The notes beneath the pieces were generated by a model, which saw nothing but the letters and a program-made list of their open reading frames with translations, did no database searches and was not told the DNA's origin. The position numbers and the translations under genes were made by a program. Below, one piece after another: positions 8,426-23,263 of a stretch of 25,000 nt of DNA. Source of the stretch: Anaeromyces robustus (lineage: Eukaryota; Neocallimastigomycota; Neocallimastigomycetes; Neocallimastigales; Neocallimastigaceae); assembly GCA_002104895.1 (NCBI GenBank), contig MCFG01000090.1:1-25000 (forward strand), given 5' to 3'. Each line of letters opens with the position of its first letter. The first letter of the stretch is position 1.

Positions 8426-11036
8426 ATCGTTATTATTATTATTATTGTTGTTGTTGTTATTATTATTATTATTATTGTTGTTGTTGTTATTATTATTGTT
8501 GTTAATATTGTTATTGTTGTTTTTGTTGTTTTTGTTATTGTTGTTAATTTATATTATATATATATTAAATATTATTAATTATATTTATTAATTAAAATAT
8601 ATATATATATATATTATATTAATTATTTATGAAAAAAAAAATATATTATATATAATGATATTTACCACCACCAGCACCAGTTACAATAACAACTCTACCC
8701 TTAAAGTTTAAATCACCAACAGATTCATTATTAGATGGTATGGCAACAGATTTTTCTAAAAGTCTGAACCAATCATTATCTAAAGCAGAAGTTGGATAAT
8801 CACTTTGATTAAAGTCATTAATTTCATTCCACTTAGCAGCAACAGCACCTGGAGTAAAAGTTTCACCAGCTTTAAAGACAGAACCTTGAGATCTTTCCCA
8901 TCTTAATTTACCAATGTAACCAGCACCAGCTTCAAAGTGAGAACCATTTTCTCTAGTTTTTTCATGAGTAAGGAAAACTAAAAGTGGAGATAAAAATTCT
9001 GGTTTAACAACTTGAACTGACTTATCCTTAATTGTAGCATCATAATTTAATGCAACATATGGTGAAACACAGTTACAATAAATATTGTATCTATAACCTT
9101 CTCTAGCTAATGATAATGTGAAACCATGTAAAGCCATCTTAGCTATTTTATTTCATAAATTTACATTAAAGAAATTTTAATAAATATTTATTTTATCGTT
9201 TATTAATATATATATATATATATTTTCCAATATTAAATAAATAAGTGATAAAAATTTTATAATTATCATTATTAATATTATTGAAAGTTTATTATAAAAT
9301 TTTGATGATATGATTATTGATTTAATATAAATATTTTTTTTTTGTTTTAGAATTGTTATAATTTGAAATAAATTATAATCATAATTATATAATTATATAA
9401 TAATTATAATAATAAAGTTAATATATATTAATAATAATATATTCAATTATAAATAATAATAAATAATAATAATAAATTACCTGAAGAATAATTAACTTGT
9501 CCATAACTACCATAAAGACCAGCAGCAGAAACAATATTAATAATTCTACCATATTTTTGTTTTTGCATAATTGGCCAAACTGCCTTAGTAACCTTATAGG
9601 CACCATCTATATATTAAAAAGAATAAAAAAAATTTTTTTTTATTAATTATTATTATAATTTTTTATTCATATGAATATGTTTAAAGGGAAAAAAAAAAAA
9701 AAAAAAAAAAAAAAAACTTACGAAGATTGACATTATGTACATATTCCCAATCTTTATCAGTCATATCTTTGAAAGGTTTATTACAAGTAACACTTTTTTA
9801 TAAAATATATATTAATTATTAAATATTATGTTATTATTAATTATTATGTTGAATAATTATGTTACCATTGTTATGTTATGTTATTATTATGTTATTATTA
9901 ATCATTATGTTAAATAATTATATTATTATTATATTATTATTAATTATTAATTATTAATTATTAATTATTAATTATTAATTATTAATTATTAATTATTAAT
10001 TATTAATTATTAATTATTAATTATTAATTATTAATTATTAATTATTAATTATTAATTATTAATTATTAATTATTAATTATTAATTATTAATTATTAATTA
10101 TTAAATTTTAATTTTCTTTAAAATAATTTAATATTATTAAAAATAAAAAATAATTATATCTTAAAATATTAAAATAGATATCGATATTATAATTAAAAAA
10201 AAAACATATATTTATATTTACCCAGCTTTAAAATTTTATATTAATTGAATACAAAATTTTTGAAATTATTATTTCAATAATATTATTATTATTAAATATG
10301 TAGTTAATACGAAATTAATAAATTAATTTAATAAATGTATAATAAATGAAAATATTGATATTGATAATTAATATACGTTTAAGTATTATATAAATATAAA
10401 AAATAAAATTAATTTACAATAAAATAAAATTTATAATTTAGATTATTATTGATTATTATAATGAAATTTATATTATATTTATATAATATAAAATGATTGA
10501 TTGATGTATTAAATATATTTCTTTACCATTATTAATTAAAATATCAACCCTTCCGAAAGCATTCATAGCAGCTTCAATGATCTTATCACCATTTCCAATT
10601 GGTTCATAGTTAGCAATGGCATGGAAACCAGCCTTTGTAATTTCATTGACGACATCATCAACGACATATTTTGTTTGACCTTTCTTATGTGAAACGACAG
10701 CATTATCGTTTAAAACAAGAGTAGCCCCTCTAGAAGCAAATAAAAAAGCATGGGCTCGACCAAAACCTTTAATTTATTTATTATATTTGTTGATTTTTAT
10801 ATATATAATGAATGTTACACATTAAATTAAAAAAATATATGCATATATAAATATACATTACATGTTAAATATTTATTAAAATTAACAATATAAAAGAATA
10901 TAAAAGAAAAAATAAAATAATAAATTCTTATTAAAAAATATGTTAAAATAAATAATTAAATAAATTGAAATTTACCACCACCGGCACCGGTAATGACGAC
11001 TACACGTTCGTCAAAACGTAAAGTTTCCTTAATCAT
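5061..11036 (-). CDS. FOX2: peroxisomal multifunctional beta-oxidation enzyme (MFE-2/FOX2)
   Basis: Eleven exons: 11036-10976, 10766-10527, 10225-10222, 9792-9722, 9606-9481, 9142-8666, 8252-8214, 7992-7930, 7636-5805, 5516-5304, 5138-5061. Together they give 3,204 nt, 1,067 aa, with all phases consistent and all introns GT-AG. SDR domain 1 (about 1-300) has TGAGGGFG at 16-23, NNAG 99-102, Ser152, Tyr165, Lys169. SDR domain 2 (about 315-600) has TGAGGGLG 322-329, NNAG 405-408, Ser458, Tyr471, Lys475. An acidic linker (about 600-635) leads to the hydratase-2 hotdog with YRLSGDKNPLHVDPAMAS (Asp826, Asn828, His831). An SCP2 domain (972-1067) ends in AKL, a PTS1-type signal. The hydratase hydrates trans-2-enoyl-CoA and the SDR units oxidise the (3R)-hydroxyacyl-CoA with NAD+. 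The two-SDR layout is fungal; yeast Fox2p lacks SCP2. The ATG at 11036 gives a normal SDR N-terminus. Confidence 0.93.
8281..8550 (-). repeat. mixed (TTA)n/(TTG)n tract in FOX2 intron 6
   Basis: This is a 270 bp trinucleotide region alternating TTA and TTG runs, all inside the 413 bp intron 6. Two open frames across it would give poly-Leu/Tyr/Cys and are artefacts. In the transcript the tract reads as CAA/TAA repeats. It accounts for most of the length of this intron. Confidence 0.92.
9936..10104 (-). repeat. (TTAATTA)n heptamer array in FOX2 intron 3
   Basis: About 24 uninterrupted copies of a 7 bp unit, preceded by degenerate ATTATGTTA-type repeats (about 9820-9925). It lies in the 429 bp intron immediately downstream of the 4-nt micro-exon, making this the longest FOX2 intron. 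A heptamer microsatellite is less usual than the tri- and tetranucleotide arrays elsewhere in the window. Confidence 0.93.
10222..10225 (-). other. 4-nucleotide micro-exon of FOX2 (exon 3)
   Basis: On the minus strand, CTGG sits between an acceptor TTTTAAAG and a donor GTAAAT. Exon 2 ends ...AATAATG (phase 1) and exon 4 begins TGTTACT. Only with CTGG in between does the join read Asn-Asn-Ala-Gly, the conserved NNAG of SDR enzymes, and stay in frame. Joining exon 2 directly to exon 4 reads Val-Leu-Leu-Val-Ile-Asn-Leu-Ser-Lys-Ile and then TGA. The second SDR domain of the same protein has NNAG uninterrupted. Exons this short usually depend on exon definition help or recursive splicing. Confidence 0.85.
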
Positions 11037-12621
11037 TAATTATGACTATTATTTAATTTTTTTTTTTAAAATATATATAAATTAAAATTAATTATTATTA
11101 TCAATTTAATTGATATTAAAATTATTCAAAATATTTTTTTAATTTTTTTGGTATATATAATTTCTATAACCCAAAAATAGATATTATATAAAAATGTAAA
11201 AATGTTTTAATCATTAATCCAAATACAATATTTTGAAATGTAATTTAATAAAATTATCAATTATCTTTTTTTTATTCAAAAGTATTATCGATCTTATTTT
11301 GAAAATAATAATAGTTGTTCATTTTCTTTGCTTTTTTTCTTTATTTTTTTTTTTTTTGTTAATATATTAGTTTATAAATGTATTGTATTCAATATTCAAT
11401 ATATAATAAATAAATAAATATTTAAAAAGTAATATTCATCTGCGAATGATATTTTGTTAAGTATATTTATCATTTTGTTTTAAAATATAATTTATTCCCA
11501 TATTAGCTTTCTTGTTTTTTCATCTTTCCATATATATATGATTGATTATTTTATTCTTGTCTCTTTTACTCTTATTTATCAATGATATATGACTTGAGAT
11601 TATTATTAATTTGTTATAACATTAAATAATATATTCTAATGAAATTTTATTTAATTTTTTTTTTTTTTTTTTTTTTTTGTAAATTTTGATATTTTTAAAA
11701 AAAAAAAGAATAATATAAAAAATATTTACTTATATAAAATAATTAATAGATAATGAAAAAAAATTTAATAAAATAAAATTAATTATTTTTTTTCTTTTCT
11801 TTTATATATTCAAATATTAACGTTTTCCTATAAAAGAAGAAGAAAAAATAATAATATGATAAAAAAATTTAATTATGAGAAAAGTAAAAAAAAAAATTAA
11901 CAAAAAAAAAATATGATATTAATTATATAATAATCATTAATCAATAATCAATAATTGATTTAATTCCAAAATTAAATGAAATATTTTATTATATTTTATT
12001 ATACATTAAATAAGTATATAAATAAATATGAAATAAATAAATATTATAACTAAATAAATAAATAATAAATAATAAATTAATAAAAAACTAATATATATTA
12101 TTTAATATATTATAATATATATTATTATATATATTATTATATTATTTAATATAAAATCATTTTAATTGAAATAACATTATAAAAAAAGAAATAATCAAAA
12201 AATAATAAATAAATCAATAATCAAATAATCAATAATCAATTAATGATAAAATTATTAATAATTGATAAATAATAAATTACTACATAAAAAAAAAATAATA
12301 AATAATAAATAATAAATAATAATAAAAAAAGATAAAAAATAAATTATTTATTTATCAATAAAAAAAAAAACAAACATTTTTTTTATTATTATTGAATATA
12401 AAAAGTGTTTTTTTTTTTTTTTTTTTTTTATTTTCTGTAAAATAAATAGAAAAAGAAATTTCTCAAGATTTTTATTTCCTATACAGTTCAGTAAATATTT
12501 TAAATAATTATGAAAATAATAAATAATAAATATAAAAAATAAATACTTTAAATAATAAACATACTTTATTCTATCTGTTTTATTTTTACATTAATATTTA
12601 TTTATTTATTCATTCATTCAT

Positions 12622-12660
<39 letters not shown>

Positions 12661-15251
12661 TAATATTTTTTTTAAAAAAAATATATTCTAATTTTAATAA
12701 ATATATAAAATTAAAAATCTACCATAAAAATTAGGTAATTTATTTAATAAAAAATGAAAAAATAATATTTATAAAAAGGAATAAAAAAAATATATAAAAA
12801 AAGTATTAATTAATATAAAACAAAATAGAATAGAATATAAATACTTCAATATTTCTTTCAAATTAGCAATTTTTGATTATTTTATTAAAAATCAATAAAA
12901 TAAATATTTTTTATAAAATACAACTAAAAGTAATAAATAATAATAATAAAACTAATAAATATATAGAAAAAATATTTTTATATAATAATAATTATTCAAT
13001 GATTCAATGTATATGGTAAAAAAAAAAAAAAAAAGTATTATATATAAAAATTGTATTACAAAAAGAAATTAATAATAAATGATTTAATATAAATATAGTA
13101 TTAAAAAAAAAACGGATATTAAATAAAATTAAATAAATAATAATTATTAAATTATTAAATATAAGAAATTATAGGTATAAGCATACATTGTTCTCAAGGA
13201 TTACATATTAAATTATGAATAGTAATATAAAAGTAAAAAAAAATATTATTTATATATATTATGAGTATTTATTAAAATATATCAAGAACAAGAAATAAAC
13301 TTAAATATTATTAAAGATCATTCATCTTCATTATTAAAATATAATTAACAAAGATAAAAAAATTTTTTTATATAAAAGTTATTTAAATTATGTAACAATT
13401 AAAATATTTTGGAAAAAAAAAATGCATTAATATATTACGAATATAAATAAATCTATTCATTAATATAATATAATATATAATAAAAAATATTTTTTTTAAC
13501 AATATATTAGGATATTTATTAAAAAAAAAAATTATTATTTATAGTTCATCCTTGAGAAAAAAAAAAATTTTTTTACTACGGAATTTATTAAATTAATAAA
13601 TAAAAATAATATATTACAATATATTACAATATATATTTATTTATTAATGAATATATAATGATAAGCTTAATATATAATATTCGATAAAAATTATTTTTCG
13701 ATGAATTCTTTCATTTCAATTATTAAGGATTATAATAGTAAATTAACAAATTTTGATCTAATTATTTACAAAAAAAAAAAAAAAAATTTATCCAAAGAAT
13801 TAATAAAAAAAAAAAAATAATTACTACTTTATTATAATATAGTAATAAAACTTATTGGAAAATTTACCTCTCCACACATATACACACACATACACAACAA
13901 CAACAACTGAAACATTTATTTATTAATATTTATTTAATTATTATTAATATTAATAATTGAATTATTATTCATTATTCTTATTAATGTTAAATATATATTA
14001 TTAAAGAAAAATATTATGTATATTTGTTTTGTTGTTGTTGTTAAAAAATTATATTAACTACAACATAGTATTACTGTTACTAATATATTTGATATAAACT
14101 ATGAAGTAATAATAATAACTTGTTCTAAATTTGTTAATTAATTTATTATTATAGGATAGTTTATATATTAATTAATAAATTTAGAACAAGTTATTATTAT
14201 CACTTCAAAGATTTTTTTTTATAGCAAACAATTCGTATATCATCTTTATTGAGTTTAAATATTAATTTACATGAATCATAAAAAAAAAAAAAAAAGCACA
14301 TAATAAAAAAAAAAAATGATACTAAAAAAATAAAAACCAGTTAAACATTATAGATAATAATGAATAATACTAGAGGGATTTCAAAGATAATTAAATATTA
14401 CGGAGTCATATATTATAAAGAAAAAAAAAATATATATATATATATATTACACTTATTATTACACCTCAATATTAAAAATTTTAATAATAAAGAAAAAAAA
14501 ATATTTTTTTTTTATTTATTTATTTATTATTATTATTTTTTAATATATTAAATGCATAGGGGGAGTTTTTTTTTAAAAAAAAAAAAAATTATTTATATAT
14601 TTAATTCAATTTCTTGTATATATATTAAATATAACTTCATGTTAAACATTATTGAATCAACAATTTTTAAATATATATTAATTTTTTCATTGCTTTTTTT
14701 TTTTTTTTTTTTTTTTTAATTTTTTTAATTTTTTCATTTTTTTTTTTTTTTTTTTTAGTTTGTTTTGTCAATATAATTATGTGTAATTGCATTAAAATAA
14801 TAATTAATTCTTATAATTTTATATATTAAAAAACAAGAGAAAAAAATAAAATGTAAGAAAAAAAAAATAAGAATAAAAGAATTAACATATAAAAATTAAA
14901 AAAGGAAAAGTACTGATGAAAAAAAAAAAATAAAATAAAATAAAATAAAAAAGATTAAATATAATCTTATAATTTTTTTTTATATTTTATGTTTTCTTCT
15001 CTTTCTTCTCTTCCTTTTACTCTTTTTAAAATGAATTCTTTTAATATTATTATAATCTTTTTTTTTTTTCCTTCGTTCTTTTTTTTTTTTTTTTAACTAT
15101 TATTATTAATTATTAATTTTAAATATTAATTTATTAATATATGTTATTCTATTTCTATATATATATAATTTTGATAATTGTATTATATTAAAATATTAAT
15201 TTTTTTTTTTTTTTAATAAAAAAAAAAAAATTCTATAATATATCATTTATT
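11037..15251. other. 4.2 kb gene-free AT-rich spacer
   Basis: This is the region upstream of FOX2 and downstream of PMT, both on the minus strand. It should contain the FOX2 promoter (positions just above 11036) and the PMT 3' UTR (just below 15252). Contents are A and T runs, a TTTA array at about 12597-12662 that starts with a few TTCA units, a small CA-rich patch (about 13866-13910) with CAACAACAAC, and the inverted repeat at 14102-14207. No frame has conserved motifs and no exon-like GC-richer blocks flanked by splice sites were found on either strand. No promoter element can be named with confidence. Confidence 0.7.
14102..14207. repeat. 41 bp-armed inverted repeat (hairpin)
   Basis: The left arm (14102-14142) and right arm (14167-14207) are reverse complements at 39 of 41 positions, separated by 24 bases. 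Both arms include the unusually complex core ACTTGTTCTAAATTT or its complement, so the match is not simple A/T chance. A second, shorter inverted pair overlaps it: ATATAAACTAT at about 14092-14102 and ATAGTTTATAT at about 14156-14166. Possible identities are a small MITE-type element, a hairpin RNA precursor or a recombination product. No target-site duplication is clear in this composition. Confidence 0.85.
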
Positions 15252-19870
<4,619 letters not shown>

Positions 19871-20473
19871 TTTAATCTTTATTATTTAAAAAAAAAAATT
19901 AGAAATTTCTTGTTTTTTTTTATTATTTAAAGAACATATATATATGTTATTTTTTTTAATATAATATTCACTTTTTATATTTATATATTTTAATAAAGTC
20001 TCTACTTTCTTTTAACTATATATATTTATTTATAAGATGTTATTTTATGATAAATTTATATTTTTTTTTCGATTTAAATATTTATAATCTTGTTTGATTT
20101 TTGTATTATAATTTATTTTCTTTGTTATTTATTGAAATTCTTTTTCTATTTCTTTTTTAAACTTATATGCTATTATTAATTAATTGAGATAATTAAGAAT
20201 AAATAAAAAACAGCAATCTAGATTTATTTTTTTCGGTTTTATTAGGTTGTTGTTTTTTTCTTTCACTTAATTAAATATTATTACTTATTATTATTATATT
20301 ATTATTATTTATTATTTATATTTATTAACTTTTTTTTTTTTTATTTTTTAAAAAGCTTTACATTTTTCTTTCAATGATTTAATTAAATAGATTCTTTTTA
20401 TATTTTATTATTACTGTAATATATAAAATTAATATATATTAAATAATGCCAATTGTATTATTTATTTATTTAC

Positions 20474-20548
<75 letters not shown>

Positions 20549-21567
20549 TATAATAAATATTATTATATGTATATATATTGTAATATATTAAAATCTGTAT
20601 TATATATATATTTTTAATTATATTTTCTTTAAAGTAAATTCTTTTTTAATTTTTTTTTAAATGATCAATACTTATTTAATATATTTAATAATATACTTAC
20701 CAATATATTAATAACTATATAGAAAAAAAAATTTTTTTAATTATAATAATTTTATATTTTTTTAGAATAGAATAAAATAAAAAGAAAAAAAAAAAGATAT
20801 AGTAAAAAAAAAAAAAAAAAGGCTAAAAGAAATATATATAATATATATTTTGATATTTCTAATTTCTAATAAAATACTAATATATTTTTTATTTTATAAA
20901 TAAATATAATTCTATTTATTTATTATTATATTACTATTATGTTATTGTTGATATTTAGTAATTATAATTATTACTAATAATACTTTTTTAATAATCTTAT
21001 ATTAAACTTTATATAAATAGTTTATTTAACTTTGAAAATTTAATTAAATAAATAAGTAAAACTTTTTTTCTATACTAATTTGTAATGTTATTTTCTATCA
21101 TTAATAATAAAAAAAAAAGAAAAAAGGAAAAAGAAAAAAAGAAAAATAATTTTTTAAAAAAAAAAAAAACTTAATAGAAATATTTTTTCTTGATATCTTA
21201 AAAATGTTTAAATAAAATATCAAAATTTTAAAGTTTAAATTGCCATCATACCAGATATAAATAAATAAAAAAAAAAAATTTTTTTTTTTTATTATAAATA
21301 ATTAATCAATAGATTAATTTGTTAAATTGAAATTTAATTAAATCTGAAAAGAATTTTAATGATTAATAGTTTCACCAATTTATTTATTTTTATTTTATTT
21401 ATTCATTGACTTAATTATTTCATTAATTAATAATTCATATATTTATTAGATATTTATTCATTTAATTAATTGATTGATTTAAGGATAAATTTATCTAATT
21501 TAATGAGTTTATTTTTTGTGTAATTATAACCATATATTTCTATTATTAATATTTATAAATAAATCTT

Positions 21568-21610
<43 letters not shown>

Positions 21611-22434
21611 TTATTAATAAAACTTTAATAAATAAAAAAATAAAAAAAATATTAACACCACCAAGATAATAATAATCGAATTAATTCTTAATATTAACAA
21701 TTATAATATTAACTTTTTATTTTTGTTTTGTTTTAATAGAATATTTTATAATTTTTTTTTCATAAACTAATTAAACTAATAAAACTAAAACTAACAATAT
21801 AATTATATTAAAAAGAATTGTAATACTTTTATTAAAAAAAAAAAAAAAGAATGTATATATTATACATAAACTTTTTATTACTTTTCTATAACATTAATTA
21901 ATTCATTATACTATGTAAGGATAAATAAAAAAAGTTTCACATAAAAAATTTTTTATTATCAAAACTTATCCAATAACTTAAAATTTAATAAACATTTTTA
22001 GATTGAAAAATTTATTTCAATTACTTTTGATGAGATTTTATATGATTTTGAATAAAAAAGAATAAAACTTTGAAATATAAAATAACTATAAATCATGTTA
22101 ATTTATTTTATTTTATTATTTTATTTTATTTTATTTCTATTTCATTTTTATTTTATTTTTATTTTTATTTTTTATTTATAAAGTTTTATAATATAGATAG
22201 TATGAGTATAAATGAATGGGTATATATTCTTAAAATATATGTACATATAAAAAGATAAATATTAAATAAATTAATATTAAATAGTATGTCTATTAAATAT
22301 TTAATGTATATATATATTATACTATAATTACTTATGATATTTCTATTATTAGATTGTGAATAACTTAAAAAATACTTATACAACTTCATATTATATTTTA
22401 ATACTTTTATATTCAAGAAATATTAATAAATTTC
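19871..22434. other. 2.6 kb gene-free AT-rich spacer upstream of PMT
   Basis: It lies between the PMT start codon and the 3' flank of the acetyltransferase. It holds T runs, TA runs, an (TTTA)n array at about 20460-20549, another at about 21581-21613 and assorted A runs. The first few hundred bases upstream of 19870 must hold the PMT promoter, but no specific element stands out. The two small overlapping open frames at 22070-22416 on opposite strands have only Ile/Phe/Tyr/Lys/Asn-rich content and no recognisable motif. Nothing else is supported. Confidence 0.7.
20460..20549 (+). repeat. (TTTA)n tetranucleotide microsatellite
   Basis: About 22 TTTA units with one early interruption (TTTACTTA), about 590 bp upstream of the PMT start codon. 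It uses the same unit and orientation as the arrays at 3947, 12597 and 17776. Confidence 0.93.
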
Positions 22435-22580
22435 ATAAATAATTATTAAAGTTATTAATAAAAAATTGTAATTATTAATATATTTTATAAATAATTATTA
22501 AAGTTATTGATAAGAAATTGTAATTATTAATATATTTTATAAATAATTATTAAAGATATTAATAAGAAATTGTAATTTTT
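22435..22580. repeat. 52 bp minisatellite, ~2.8 copies
   Basis: Direct repeats start at 22435, 22487 and 22539, exactly 52 bp apart, each opening ATAAATAATTATTAAAG and including AAATTGTAATT. Copies differ at only a few positions and the third is incomplete. It begins about 36 bp beyond the acetyltransferase stop codon, so it probably lies in that gene's 3' UTR or termination region. Regular spacing and near identity point to recent tandem duplication. Confidence 0.92.
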
Positions 22581-22615
22581 GAAAGATTTAATTCAATTGA
22601 ATTTCATTTGGAGTT

Positions 22616-23263
22616 TTAAGTTACAGTATATTCCATGATATAGGCATGTCTATTAGGTTCATAATAATCATTAATTTGTTCTTTAATTTTAAATCCTGCT
22701 TTTTTATATAAATATTGGGCAGGTAACCTATTTATATCAACAGATAAATTTATTTTATGTTCTTTAGGGGCTTGATTAGTCATACGTTGAAGAGAATAAG
22801 ACAATAGTTTCCAACCCGTACCTTGATTCCTTTTGGAAGGATCCACCGCAAATTTTATAATAGAATCTTTTTTAGAATAAATTAAATAACCTTGAACATT
22901 ATAACTATCAGAATTTGTAGAATTTAATTTAGGTGATGTTTGTTTCATATTTTTTGAATTAATTTTACTTTTTTTCTTTTTTAATTTATTTTTTTCATTT
23001 TCATTGTTATTTTTATTTTTATTTTTATTTTTATTTATATTTATGGAATATGAATCTTCAGAATTGTAATTATTATTTTTTGTCATTGCTATTATTAATG
23101 TATTTGTTCTTTTTTTAATTTCAGCTGAAATGTCCATTTGCTCATTTTTAGGAAATATTTTCTTTTCTAATTTTTGTATATTATTTATAATAATATTTTT
23201 TTGGGAAGCATTAATTTCTTTCAAAGTATCCAATGATTTAATTATAAGGTTATTATTTTCCAT
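22616..23263 (-). CDS. GNAT-family acetyltransferase with Asn/Lys-rich insert
   Basis: The 215-residue intronless protein has a GNAT (acetyl-CoA-dependent N-acetyltransferase) C-terminal half. Motif A is FAVDPSKRNQGTGWKLL (138-154), whose Arg-x-x-Gly-x-Gly/Ala-type loop RNQGTG at 145-150 binds the CoA pyrophosphate. The beta strand NLSVDINRL follows, then the motif B region AQYLYKKAGFK with Tyr186, and the end DYYEPNRHAYIMEY resembles RimI-type proteins. The N-terminal helices (about 1-60) are normal for the fold. A 55-residue Asn/Lys/Glu-rich low-complexity insert (about 63-118) separates the strands around IIAMTK and QGYLIYS; AT-rich genomes often grow such inserts. The substrate is unknown. 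Start is the first Met, just after an AT-rich leader. The 52 bp minisatellite lies past its 3' end. Confidence 0.83.
   Translation of the reverse strand: MENNNLIIKSLDTLKEINASQKNIIINNIQKLEKKIFPKNEQMDISAEIKKRTNTLIIAMTKNNNYNSEDSYSININKNKNKNKNNNENEKNKLKKKKSKINSKNMKQTSPKLNSTNSDSYNVQGYLIYSKKDSIIKFAVDPSKRNQGTGWKLLSYSLQRMTNQAPKEHKINLSVDINRLPAQYLYKKAGFKIKEQINDYYEPNRHAYIMEYTVT

Noticed and set aside
8299-8591. Poly-Leu/Tyr/Cys open frames
   Set aside because: Translations of TTA/TTG/TAT repeats within FOX2 intron 6.
9418-9606. 62-codon minus-strand frame with its own ATG
   Set aside because: It reads FOX2 exon 5 in the wrong frame and then runs into intron 5; the correct frame gives the SDR active site.
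9936-10104. Heptamer array as an internal telomere-like repeat
   Set aside because: The unit TTAATTA lacks any G run and lies inside an intron; it is a microsatellite, not telomeric DNA.
14360-14551. 63-codon plus-strand frame
   Set aside because: Lys/Ile/Tyr/Phe-rich low complexity across A, TA and T runs, with no motif or splice-supported extension.
22070-22416. Overlapping small frames on opposite strands
   Set aside because: Both consist of AT-codon residues (Ile, Tyr, Phe, Asn, Lys) without motifs; they are mutually antisense and lie in spacer-like sequence.
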